DNA of 43,072 nt from Scleroderma bovista (Eukaryota; Basidiomycota; Agaricomycetes; Boletales; Sclerodermataceae), in contig JAYMGJ010000744.1 in assembly GCA_037178675.1 (NCBI GenBank), positions 1 to 43,072 of the forward strand. Reading direction: 5' to 3'. Of the stretch, positions 19,842 to 29,453 are shown one piece after another. Position 1 is the first letter of the stretch; every line of letters starts with the position of its first letter. The position numbers were made by a program, and so were the translations under genes. The notes under the pieces are model-generated. The model ran no database searches, had not been told where the DNA came from, and was given only the letters and a program-made list of their open reading frames with translations.

Positions 19842-22800
19842 TCAGCACACAGGCATGGCGATCCTTGTAAACTCAAGAGCTGTTTCAGCTGGCATGGCCT
19901 GCATATAAGGGGCCAGGATTTGGTTGTGCTTTCTCAAATACAACTGAAAGGCATCGCTCGCCCAGCGGCCTTTGACCTTCATGACTTCGAAAGGAACTCC
20001 CCTGAGCAAGTACTCTAGGGTGGCTCCAATTCTGATTCCATGTCCGTGAACTGGGTCCAGACCCGCTGCTTTGGCAGTTTTGTTGAGTTGGGTGATGAAA
20101 GCATGCCTGGTTAGTGGCCGATGGGCCTGACCTTTCTTATATGCGAAGAGAGGGCCATTGAGTGGGGGGTTGTTTATCTCGAGGTGCTTGTTGAAAGTGC
20201 TGAGCGGGTCTGTTGGTCTGTCTTGTCTGGCCCAGTTTACCTCTTCCCCTTTAGGGTTAGACTTTGTTCGGGGAATTGCAAAGACTTTGGTGTGGAAACC
20301 GTTGCGGTCTGTGTCGTCTCTTACATGGGAAAGAGAAATGTGTTCCGCTGGGTTGAAAGCATTGAGACGTTTGATCGTGAACTCGCCGACTCGAGCGGCT
20401 GAATAGAATAGAGTTGTTAGACACGCGAAAAAGGCTGTGTCTAAAGGGTCCTCGGCCATGAGCTTCTCTTTTATGGCACATATCATGATGGCGGTGATTG
20501 GTTGGCGTTTGTCCTGCTTAGTCGTTGAGGGGGCGAGCCTTGCAGCTCCTTTCAGCATCGTGCTGATTTGATCCTCATGCAGGGTCCAAGGGAGGCCATT
20601 TAGTGTGTGCCATGCACGGACACCGTACATGTAGTTTTGTATTGCTTGCGCTGAGTAAGATCCCGCTAGAGCAGAAATGAACATAGAAATTAAATTGGAG
20701 CTGGCTGGAGCCTGTTCGGGGTCTGGGATACTCCGGCTGTCACAGAAAACATGAAAAACTAGCAAACCCGCTCCATATGAAGTACGGGTGCTCTCTGCCC
20801 ACCCTTGGAGTGTGACTGCTTTGACCCGATCCCATAGCTCCTGTGGAGCCTGTGTGCCTAGGCACTGGAGCGCACTTGGGTGGGGGGACCATAATTCTAA
20901 ACGGTCTTTGGCTAGGCAGGGGGGGCACAGTTCGGATTTCTCGAGTGAGAGATTTGTGGGGTATGGTGTGCCTGGGGAGATTGCCTTGGCGAGAGGCAAG
21001 GCAGTGCTGGTCTGGGTGTCATTAGTTGTATATGATTGGGCAGCGGTAGGTAATGGCTGTAGGTGAGTAAAATCAACGTTGGATGCAGAGATGGTCGCAA
21101 CGCAGGTCGTCGAAGTCGAAGACGAAGGAGGCAATTTCCGTGGGAATATGGATGTGCGGGAGTGTAAGTTCGGGGGGGGATACTTGCCACGGGAGGGACC
21201 GTCAGCTGGGTTGTCTCCACTGGGGATGTATTTAGCAAAGACATGTCGTGGAGGGGACGCCAAGAATGCATGAATCCGTTTGAAGGATGAGTTGGTTGGT
21301 TTGTTGCGGCTGCGTCCTTTTCTCCAGGCTTCGATGACTCCCTGGTTGTCGCCATAAACCGTAAGTGGCGTGCTGGATTTGTTAATGGTTAGAAGAGTTT
21401 GAACAAGGAACTCGAAAGCTACGCTCTCAGCCCACCCGATGTCTCATTCATCAAATTTCCAGTCTCTGTGGAGCCTCCAGGCTCGCCATTTGTCGCCGAT
21501 GACAATTGCCAGACCGTGACCGGAGCTGGCATCTGAATAAGCACCCAGGTCGAGAGCAGATGGGTGGTGTGGGATGGGAAGAGGGGAACGAGTGCAAAGA
21601 GCCGTTAGCCACCATTGTAGCTCATGTGTCGTGCCACGTGGTTGCCTGCGCGGCATGAAAGGGTTATCCCAAAAAATACCTAACATGGCCTGCAATGAGG
21701 CCAGATAAGCACTGCCTTCGGGTATCACCAGCGAAGCATGCGTCAGACGTCCATGAAGCTTCTGGGTTTCCTCGAGTGTGTGTGCAGTGGAGCATAGCCA
21801 GTTTTTGATAGTGCTTATATACTTATCACACTTTCCTTGTGTTAATGAGACTGTTTTTTGGTCCAGGTCCCACTCGAAACCCATGAAAACTGGCTTTGAC
21901 GAAAAATCTGAATCCTTTGATGGTTCCCATGGGATTCCGAGCTGATCAGAAATATTGTTTATGTGTTCGAAAGCGAAGGCATGCGATTCTGTATTTGTAC
22001 CGCTCTCTGGGTGAGTGGTGAAATCTTTAATCGGGAAAAGACAGTCCTCTGTGAACTCCTTGCATGTCCCATCTGCAAGAATAGCCCCTTTGTACCATAG
22101 TCGTCCTCCATCGAGAAGCGGGCCACCATTCGTAGAGATGACCTGTGCTTGTTGCGCCCGTATTTTGTTGTACTCAATAATTGTGCTATGAGGGAGACGA
22201 ATGAATAGATGGTCATCTACCCAGGCGATAATTGGTCCGATTCCTGCTGCTCACATTACATCTAGGCTGGCGTCTCGTAGGGCACCATAGGTACCAGCTG
22301 ATGGTCCATATCCGAAACAAAGAGCTGTGTCAACAGCAAAGGTGGGTGGGTTTTCTCCGATGTGTACGACTAGTGCTGGCCATTGGGAAGGGTGTAAGGG
22401 GATGGTCCGGTAGGCCTCTGCCACGTCACGGGTGGCGCCTTGGCAACCCGGCGGTAGTGAGTATATTAAGGTGCATGCGGTGGAGAAAGTTCCCCATGTG
22501 CATGGGAATAGGTCAGAGTTAACTTGCGAATTAATTGACTGAAAGCCATGGTGACTAGGTACAATAGGGTACGACAGGTTCTGGATTAAACGGAAGCGGC
22601 CTGGTTTTCCGGCTTTAGGGATTATGGACATAGGGGATGATTGGAAGAAGCCCAGAGTGCTCTCGAGCTTGCTGCAGGAGAAAGGGCCTAAGTACTGATT
22701 TTTTTTAAATTCCTTGGCAACGATGCTATTGAAAGCGTCTCGGTGAAGGTCAATAGAGGGATTATTTGGCAGGGTGAAAGAGTGTGAAATGGCAGGAGCA

Positions 22801-23420
22801 CGGACCATGAGGCCGTGAATTAACTGGTTCGGTATGTCTGGATATTTACTAAGGAGACTGTGTAGGCTCAGCAAATCTCGCCATCCTTCAGCTTTATATG
22901 GGGTGACCACTCTATTTTTCTGCCGTGCCCGTAGTCTGTTGATGGCGGGGGCAGTCTTGGGCACCATGGGTGGGATCTCTGCAACCTGAGCATTCATGGT
23001 TGTGACCTTTGCTGGTACACCCACGAGGACGCTGGAAATCCCAACATAGGACCTGTCCACTTTTATTGAGCAGCCGGCCTTGCTGGTCTCTGGTGCAGTG
23101 GGTTGATTCTGACTTGTCCCATAGGAAGGAGTTGTTGCATGGCGAGCAGTCTGGACGTTCATCGTGCCTGCCCAGGCACTTTGGGCAAACTGGCTGTGTC
23201 TTGGGGCGAAAATTTCGTCGCTGCTTCCAGTCATTTGAGTCCCCTCCTCTTGGTGATTTGGACCGCCGGCGAGGGGATCTAGACCATCTTCTGTGGGAAG
23301 GTGACCTGTTGGCATGGGGTACCCATGCTGAGTGCCTGCGTGGAGAGATGGACCGCGAGGAGGGACGATAGGATGTCCAGGTGCTCTGGCGCCCCCGTTC
23401 TTGCTGTTGATATCTGCCAT
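19842..23420 (-). pseudogene. Ngaro-like pol: reverse transcriptase, RNase H and tyrosine recombinase in one frame
   Basis: A single minus-strand frame of about 1190 codons starts at ATG 23420 (MADINSKNGGARAP) and ends at 19842. RT motifs include RFRLIQNLSYP, VAEAYRTIPLHPSQWP, GYGPSAGTYG and the catalytic WVDDHLFI. RNase H shows GAYSDASSGHG, VYGDNQGVIEAWR and IPSGDNPADGPSRG. The recombinase (473 residues from 21263) shows the catalytic set: Arg in AARVGEF, HxxR in HGIRIG, Trp in GRWASDAF and Tyr in QLYLRK. Only two stops interrupt the frame, both TGA, at 22251-22253 and 21444-21446. No frameshift is needed anywhere. The recombinase would integrate a circular cDNA without target duplication. 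It is probably a recently inactivated copy. Confidence 0.9.
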
Positions 23421-23640
23421 GGCATGCCTGGTTTAGCTGAGGTAGGGGAAAAGGGTTGTAGCAGCAGCAGGGTAGTGATAGTGGCCGAGAGGTGGCAGCA
23501 GCAGCAGAAAATTATATTATATTATGGGAGGGCACGCGTGGCAGCAGCAGTGAAGTAATATGGATACGAAAGGGGCAGGAGACGGTTGTTGTCACATGGG
23601 TAGGGTTGGGGGGGGGAGGGGAGTGAGTAATGTTTCATGT
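23421..23640. other. Gag-pol spacer with CAG-repeat and purine runs
   Basis: Contains GCAGCAGCAG, TATTATATTATA and a G-rich run, separating the two ORFs of the Ngaro-like element. It may be an intron or an untranslated spacer. No ORF with protein-like composition was seen. Confidence 0.5.
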
Positions 23641-24519
23641 CTATGTGCTAATGAATATGCCTACCTGCTCAAGTCCCACTTTTACATCTCGTGCGTCTAA
23701 TTCACGTGCGATCTTTGTCAAAAGTTCTTCATTTATCGTTCCGATGTTGTAAGCCTTGCCTAAGGCAAGCTTATCATGCCAGTCGAGCCAGACACGGGCA
23801 GCGTAATGGAGTAAAGCACATTCGCCTTGATCACCCTCTTCTCGTAAAGAGTGGGTGTCCAGCTTATGGAAGAACCAGTTGAATGCATCGACTGCTTCGA
23901 CTCCCCATTTTGCACTTTCGATGGCTGTGAGGAAGTGGTTTTTGGCAAACATGAAGTCAGCGTAGGAGAGTTGATGATCTAATTTTGTGTTTTTGGAGGC
24001 AGTGAGGGAGTTGGCCGCGCGGACTGTGACATTCCCTTCTGCCGCTTGGGTGATTGCAAGGGTCTCATTCTCGTCTGAACGGCGGACCATGCGCGCAGCC
24101 TCTCGGAGGCCCTCTCTAGTGAAATACCACAGTGGCACGTGTTTCTGGCTCTCTAGACGTTTGAGGGCATAGTCAGCCGGTCTGGAGGAGAGCATGGAGG
24201 CAACGCGTGCTGCTGAATTGAAAGTGATAGCAGTGCTGGCCGCCGGGGCTGTGTTGTTGCCTCCCGGTGGTGCAGGGTTAGGTGGAATGGGGTCTGGAAC
24301 CTCAGCTGGAAGGTGCGGAGGATTGCCTAGAGCGGCTCCCGCTCCGTTGTCTTCCTGTCTATCTGGTTGTATTCCTCCGGCACCTCGACCAACCCAGCGT
24401 TGGGCGAGCACCTCAATTGCTTCTTCCCTAGAGATTTGACCTTGCTCCATCACGATCTCTACCAGTCCTGCGAAGCCCGGTAAGGCAAAGTCTGGATTAG
24501 GGTGTGGTTCCTGATCCAT
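23641..24519 (-). CDS. Ngaro-like gag-type ORF
   Basis: ATG at 24519 opens a 292-codon frame (MDQEPHPNPDFALPGFAGL) with no internal stop. The N-terminus is acidic and followed by QISREEAIEVLAQRWVG, a Pro/Asn-rich linker, and a helical C-terminal half (SYADFMFAKNHFLTAIESAKWGVEAVDAFNWFFHKLD, RVWLDWHDKLALG). No CCHC knuckle is visible. Position upstream of RT and length fit the gag-like ORF1 of Ngaro/DIRS elements. A GTAGGC donor-like site lies at CAG|GTAGGC near 23663 and a branch/acceptor-like stretch lies just before the pol ATG, so splicing into pol is possible but unproven. An earlier in-frame TTG at 24528 was not used. Confidence 0.75.
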   Translation of the reverse strand: MDQEPHPNPDFALPGFAGLVEIVMEQGQISREEAIEVLAQRWVGRGAGGIQPDRQEDNGAGAALGNPPHLPAEVPDPIPPNPAPPGGNNTAPAASTAITFNSAARVASMLSSRPADYALKRLESQKHVPLWYFTREGLREAARMVRRSDENETLAITQAAEGNVTVRAANSLTASKNTKLDHQLSYADFMFAKNHFLTAIESAKWGVEAVDAFNWFFHKLDTHSLREEGDQGECALLHYAARVWLDWHDKLALGKAYNIGTINEELLTKIARELDARDVKVGLEQVGIFIST

Positions 24520-24612
24520 GACTACCAAAAGAAAGGATAAGAAAGCAAAAGCAAAACGAAAGCGAGAGCAAAGGGAGAGTGTTGTGAAATTTCACTGCAC
24601 CGAGAAATAACA

Positions 24613-24755
24613 AAAACGATAAGCTGCTTGACATGCAGTGCAAATTTGAGCTGAGTGATGGAGGAAGGGAAGAAAGAGAAGCGCGGCGTCACAGCCACTC
24701 GTGCAAAGACAATATTCTATTATTTGTCGTGCCTCCTACATACTAGAATGACAAT
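24613..24755 (-). repeat. Split direct repeat A1 (143 bp)
   Basis: Copy of A2 (19473-19615). Its outer edge is the 5' terminus of the Ngaro-like element. The adjacent 24756-24792 sequence is probably the interrupted copia LTR. Confidence 0.88.
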
Positions 24756-24792
24756 TCATCACTTATATAATATAACAGCTCTTGACCAGCTA

Positions 24793-25427
24793 TGTTACGA
24801 CCATGTCCAACTCCGGGCCATATCCGGTTACTCTGGTCGCATTGCAGCCCCATAGCTCAACTCCGGTCGTTCTCAGTTACTCCGGTCACGGTCACGCAGA
24901 TAACCTTCCACTAACTACGACCCTTGGTCTATACTCCATTCGCTCTTACTACACCTCGCCGTTTACCCTGCCTTGATGTGAGTTCTCCGTGAACTCGATA
25001 TATCCTATACCTTGTAGCATTTTCACCGGACCTGATTTATTTTACCCAGTCCTGACTTTATTTTCACCAGACCTGACCTAGTCCTAACTCCGGTCATCCC
25101 TTGTCCGCTATTAGGTTGTTTACTTGTCACTGTATGTACTCGACCCTAGTTTCTACTTAGTATAAGTACCCTCTAGTTTACCTTGTAGACCTCAGTCTGA
25201 AATCAACTATAGTCACTACTCCTGTCCCTGTCTCTGTCTCTGTCTCTGTCATCGTCACCTTGACCGGAACCTACGCAAGGGGTCAACACACTTCATCCTT
25301 GTCATTGAATCCAAGCGGTCACCAACTCTGGCCGGACTATCCCTTGTCCAGCCCTCTGCCCTCCTCCTTCATCCGCCTTCGTCCGGACTTGACCGGACCC
25401 CCTACCGGAGTAGACCCGGACTTGACA
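24793..25427 (+). mobile_element. Ty3/gypsy family C 5' LTR
   Basis: It begins TGTTACGACC and ends CCGGACTTGACA, with a TATA-like TATAAGTA at 25161. The motif AGTCTGAAAT at 25194-25203 lies 33 nt downstream of the TATA box and is the exact complement of the sequence at 25430-25439 just after the LTR. A closely related but heavily mutated solo copy is at 34923-35539. A truncated gag follows. Confidence 0.85.
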
Positions 25428-25429
25428 GT

Positions 25430-25439
25430 ATTTCAGACT
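25430..25439 (+). promoter_or_regulatory. Putative self-priming primer-binding site, family C
   Basis: Two bases after the LTR end, ATTTCAGACT is complementary to AGTCTGAAAT (25194-25203) near the predicted 5' end of the transcript. No complement to a tRNA 3' end (TGG...) is present. A short inverted repeat (CACAC ... GTGTG, about 25441-25454) follows directly. Confidence 0.7.
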
Positions 25440-25497
25440 CACACTTGTGTGGGTTCACTGTTTCCATACCTCGTACGCAAACTATTCTCCATCTCTT

Positions 25498-26038
25498 ATG
25501 ACTATGACTACGTGCTCTCGCGCTCGTACCACTGCAGCACTTGCTGAGGAAGCAGGTGCAGTAGACGACCTCCATCTCTCTGCCGCCCAACAAGCCCTGT
25601 CTAACCGCAGGCAACCTCCGGCTTCCGTTAGCCAATTCCGGAGCTTTACAGCTCGCAACCCAGCAGCGTCTTTACTCCGCGTCGAGATGCTGCATCCCAG
25701 AGCCTTCGTGGTTCTGTGGACTTTGGTCACCATGAATCCGTTTCTGGTGATCGATTCCCCTACCATCGCGACCCCACTCCGGACCGTCGCGAACCTGCCC
25801 GTCACCAGTGGTTTGGCCCCGAGGACGGACCCGGAGATGGCGACAACAATGATGACAATGACGATGACAACTTCGTCGACACAATGGACGAGCTAGACCC
25901 TGGTCTAGCTGTTTTCCAAAATTTAGCAATCGCTGTCAATCGCCTCTCCCGCTCCTCCCGCCAGACCAACAAGTGCACCAAAAGGAGGGGTGGTGGTGAA
26001 TCCTTCGTAGAGTTCCAGAGCATTCTCAATTGGGGTTA
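25498..26038 (+). pseudogene. Family C gag, N-terminal part, frameshifted and truncated
   Basis: ATG at 25498 (MTMTTCSRARTTAALAEEAG) starts a frame containing SVSQFRSFTARNPA, which parallels SVSQFQGFSAQKAS in the gag at 40629. Near 25700 the frame shifts. The continuation holds an Asp/Asn-rich stretch and LDPGLAVFQNLAIAVNRLSRSSRQTNK, parallel to LVIFNNLSIAIDRLARSSRSSES of the family A gag. Homology stops near 25970, before the capsid-like domain, and the frame closes at 26038. The element is therefore cut off here. Confidence 0.75.
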
Positions 26039-26099
26039 GAGCCACTAGGTGGCTTGCAAACGTCTGCAAAATGAACGGAGAGAGAAAGGACTTGGTCAT

Positions 26100-26288
26100 C
26101 TATGAAGGAAGTAGTGTCAGCAGATTACCTTGTTTACCAATGCTATGCACCTGAATAGTGACCAGGTCATCAAGGGCCTCAACACAGCCATACAGAAATG
26201 GCAGTCCAGGGCTTAACACCAACTCAACGTAGTCCTTGTGGGCCTCAGGGTTGCTGTACTTGGTGTCCGAGGCCCAGTGAGCCTCCAC
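26100..26288 (-). pseudogene. Exon-like ORF of unknown family
   Basis: On the minus strand KYSNPEAHKDYVELVLSPGL and YGCVEALDDLVTIQVHSIGKQ look like a genuine coding exon. A possible intron follows (GTAATC donor, CTGAC branch, ATAG or CAG acceptor near 26104 or 26075). I do not recognise the family. It abuts the Plavaka-like fragment in opposite orientation. Confidence 0.3.
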
Positions 26289-26289
26289 A

Positions 26290-26691
26290 GCAGGAGGCCC
26301 TCCACGTTATGACTGCATTTATGTGGCTAAGGGAGGTACAGACACAGAGGGGTTTCGTAGTCTAATTGTGGGAAGGGTGTGCTTATTCTTTTCTTGTGTA
26401 CATGTGGGACATGACTACTCGTGTGCATTAGTGGACTGGTTTATCCCGATTGGTGATGAGCCGGATGAGGTGACGGGCATGTGGATTGTGGTACCAGAGG
26501 TGGATAATGATGGATGTTGTGTCCAATCTGTTGTTTCTCTGGATTCAGTGGTACAGGGTGCACATCTTATAGGAGTTTATGGCAGTGAGTTTATTCCTGT
26601 CGAGCTCCACTTCTCCGAGTCTCTAGATGCCTTTAAGACTTACTATGTTAATAAGTACATTGATCACCATGCAAATATGCTTGTATTTTAG
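26290..26691 (+). pseudogene. Plavaka-like (CACTA-related) transposon protein, C-terminal tail
   Basis: The frame begins without a start at about 26290 (AGGPPRYDCIYVAKGG). It runs through GFRSLIVGRVCLFFSCVHVG, YSCALVDWFIPIGDEPDEVTGMWIV and SVVQGAHLIGVYGSEFIPVELHF to SLDAFKTYYVNKYIDHHANMLVF and the stop. The AHLI-VYG...YYVNKYIDHH ending is one I associate with the large Plavaka-type proteins of Agaricomycetes. Everything upstream is missing, so this is a fragment. The family call is from memory of conserved residues and was not checked against a database. Confidence 0.6.
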
Positions 26692-26749
26692 TTACAACCT
26701 GCCAGTCTGAGTGTTGGTGTGCAGTCTGTTGTTTGGACAACACATGTAC

Positions 26750-26900
26750 TCTTCCTCTTCGTGGTCTGATCAGACTGATAGGCTCTGGACATGACCTGAA
26801 ATGGTGTCTGTAAATATGTCTGTTGTCATGGCAGTCTGATTGGTCTGATAGGTCTGGACATGTCCTGAAATGGCATCTGTAAATTGTCTGACATCATGCC
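26750..26900. repeat. Tandem duplication of about 80 bp
   Basis: Two units contain GGTCTGAT..GACTGATAGG and GGTCTGATTGGTCTGATAGG, each followed by TCTGGACATG(A/T)CCTGAAATGG and TCTGTAAAT. They lie between the Plavaka-like fragment and the copia LTR. Confidence 0.6.
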
Positions 26901-27113
26901 TTATGAAGGCTATGAGCGGACGTAGTGCGTGAGAGCGGTGTGCAGTGGAGACGTAAGGCGAGGCACTCAGAGTAAGCAGTCAAGAGATGAGGGTGCAGAA
27001 GGTCATCTCCTATTTGTCGGAGCTATGTATTTATACTACCTATTGACTATGATATCATACTCGTCATCATTGTGGCTGACACCGAGTTGCTGCAGCCTCA
27101 CTACGACTCAACA
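26895..27113 (-). mobile_element. Copia element B 3' LTR (left end uncertain)
   Basis: Reverse-complemented, the LTR starts TGTTGAGTCGTAG at 27113, directly after a purine-rich AAGGGGAG that overlaps the pol stop codon. A TATAAATA box lies near 27028-27035. The distal end could not be fixed because there is no second LTR copy. 26895 is an estimate. Confidence 0.55.
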
Positions 27114-27120
27114 CTCCCCT

Positions 27121-28664
27121 TCAAAGAGGGGTCAGCCCTAATTCTGCTGAGTGTAAGTGATGTTTTGGCTTAGGTAGAGGTTTAGTAAATATGTCTGCTG
27201 TCATATTAGCAGTAGGACAATATTTTACCTCTATTATGCCTTCTTTTACCTTCTGCCTAATATAATGATTCCTTGTATCAAAATGCTTAGTTCTTTTATG
27301 ATATTGGGGATTTTGGGCTATAGCCAAAGAGCCACTATTATCACCATAAATTAAAATGGGTTTTGGTTGGCTAAATTCCAACCCCTTTAACAGATTACAT
27401 AACCAGACTGCTTCTCTGGTTGCATCTGCTAAGGCAATATATTCTGATTCAGTTGAGGATAGAGCAACATCAGTCTGCTTCTTAGATCCCCAAGAAATAG
27501 CTCCCCCATTCATAAGAAATACATACCCTGAGACAGAGGTAAGATCATCATTATTAGCATAACTGGCATCTGAATATCCCAGAAAGTGATTCTCTCCAGG
27601 TTCAGGCCTATTAACCCTATAGGTTATATCATAGTCTTTGGTTCCTGAGAGATAACATAAAATATGTTTAGCTGCTGTCCAGTGGGACATATTGGGGTTA
27701 GCCATAAATGAACCCAATCTGTAGACAGCATATGCTATATCAGGCCTAGTAGCCACAGCTAAATACATTAGTGAGCCAATCAAAGATGCAAAACTTTTGG
27801 AGAAATTGATAATCAGATGCTAAACTTTTAGGGCAATTCCCTTGCTGATAACCCTCTGACTCCCCTTCAGAAGGATTGAGTTTTATATTAGGATCCATAG
27901 GCATGCCCACAGAGTTAGCATCTGCCATACCCTGTTTTTGGAGGATCATTCCCAGAAATTGTTTCTGAGAAATTACTAAAGTATTATTAGTTCGATCGCG
28001 ATCAATTTCGATGCCTACAATTTTGGAAGGTTCTCCAAGATCAGTAATCTCGAAGGTAGATTGTAACTCATGTTTTAGATCTTTCATGAGTGCTGGATTG
28101 CTAGCAAAGAGGAGTAGGTCATCGACCCATACAGTAATGATCTCAATCCCTTCTGTTTTATGTCAGGAGTAAGTACATGGATCTACCATGGAAGGTGTCC
28201 AGCGATGAGACTCCAACTGTTGATTAAATTCAAGGTTCCATTCACACCCTGCTTGTTTTAATCCATATAAGGATTTTATTAAACAGCAAACACGGCCTGA
28301 GCCATCATCATATCCTTCAGGCTGATTCATATATAATTCTTCTTTTATTTTACCATTTAAATAAGCCCCCTTAACATCCATCTGTTAAATCTCCCAATTC
28401 TCTGATAGGGCAAGAGCTAATAAGGTACAAATAGTTTCCAGTCTTACTACTGGAGCAAATGTATCTGTATAATCCATACCTGGCATCTGAGAATAGCCTT
28501 TGACTACCAAACATGCCTTAAATTTCAATAAATTGCCCTCTTTATTGTATTTCTTAGTGAGTACCCATTTATTAGATATGGGTGTACGCTCCTTTGGAGG
28601 GTTTACCAGTATCCAGGTACCCATCTTATGTAATTGATTGAGTTCAGCTTGTACAGCCTTTTCT
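27121..28664 (-). pseudogene. Copia B reverse transcriptase and RNase H
   Basis: RT begins after LNQLHKMGTWILV (near 28640), with SNKWVLTKKYNKEGN, MDVKGAYLNGKI, KSLYGLKQAG and WVDDLLLFAS (YVDD box with Trp at the first position). RNase H follows with MIGSLMYLAVATRPDIAYAV, GYSDASYANN, ALSSTESEYIALA, YGDNSGSLAIA and ADIFTKPLP. TGA or TAA codons at 28664-28666, 28385-28387 and about 28163-28165 are in the same frame and look like single-base changes. A frameshift lies near 27800. The stop at 27121 overlaps the polypurine tract. Confidence 0.92.
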
Positions 28665-29453
28665 CAATTGGGCCATTCAGGAGATCTCTGAGCTTCAGCT
28701 AGGGACTTTGGATTATCAGGCGCAATAGGAGTGTCACAATATGTAGTGTACACTCTATTAGCAGATAACGTACTTAGTTCATCGTCATCCACCCATGGAT
28801 CATCGAGTAATCTGTAGTCATGTGTAGACTTTGGTCGTTTACTACATCTTATAGTGCTATTTTCTTCATTATTCCCTATTTTTTGTTTATGACCTGTACC
28901 TATTTCCTTATTTATGTGATCCATATTCTCATGTTCATTTACTGGTGGTATGGTCTCTCTCTCCCCCTCGCTCGACATGCATGGTCCAAGCGGCTCATGA
29001 CTGGTAACAGGGTGAGTAGAAGTTTCCAAATTGGGAAAACAATAATTGCGGGACATGCACACTTGGTGCGTCCTTCTGTTGTAGTATCTCACCGCCTTGG
29101 GGCCATCCGCAAACCCCACAAAGGTATGTTGTTCGCTTTTTGGCTCAAGTTTAGATACATTTTGACCTTCTATCAACACCCAAACAGGTGTTCCAAACTC
29201 TTCCAAGTGAGACTCATTTGGCTGTTGACCACACCAAGATTCAAGCGGTGTTGAGCAATCAAGCACCCAAGTATGGGTACGATTTCTCAAGTATGCGGCA
29301 TGTGCGACAGCTTCTGGCCAGAGGAAAGTTGGTACTTCCCATATGATCAACATCGCATGCATCAATTCGGCCAAAGTTTGATTCATGCGCTCAGCAACTC
29401 CGTTTTGCTCTGGTGAGTGTGGAGCTGTATATTCAAATTTTATTCCTTTCAAC
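28664..29453 (-). pseudogene. Copia B integrase, C-terminal part
   Basis: This segment resumes at LKGIKFEYTAPHSPEQNGVAERMNQTL, the typical third part of the copia integrase core (with the catalytic Glu region). It continues with PEAVAHAAYLRNRTHT, GTPVWVLI and FVGFADGPKAVRYYN, then a polar linker to the stop at 28664. It is separated from the N-terminal integrase by the LTR at 29454-30737. Codons are intact over 262 residues. Confidence 0.92.

Larger units (their letters stand above)
19180..24755 (-). mobile_element. Ngaro/DIRS-like tyrosine-recombinase retrotransposon with split direct repeats
   Basis: On the minus strand the order is A1 (24755-24613), gag-like ORF (24519-23641), RT/RNase H/tyrosine recombinase ORF (23420-19842), B1 (19765-19615), A2 (19615-19473), a 142-bp spacer, and B2 (19330-19180). 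B1 adjoins A2, and joining the outer ends of A1 and B2 would recreate that B1/A2 junction. This is the hallmark of circle-forming Ngaro/PAT-type elements. No DAM-methyltransferase segment appears between RNase H and recombinase, which favours Ngaro over DIRS1. The element lies inside a copia LTR. It seems complete apart from two TGA codons in pol. Confidence 0.88.

Noticed and set aside
20912..21355. Minus ORF MATTRESSKPGEK...
   Set aside because: It is an alternative frame of the Ngaro-like pol. The pol frame carries the RNase H motifs in the same interval.
25482..25929. Minus ORFs opposite the family C gag
   Set aside because: They are antisense shadows of the gag, which shares motifs with the gag at 40629.
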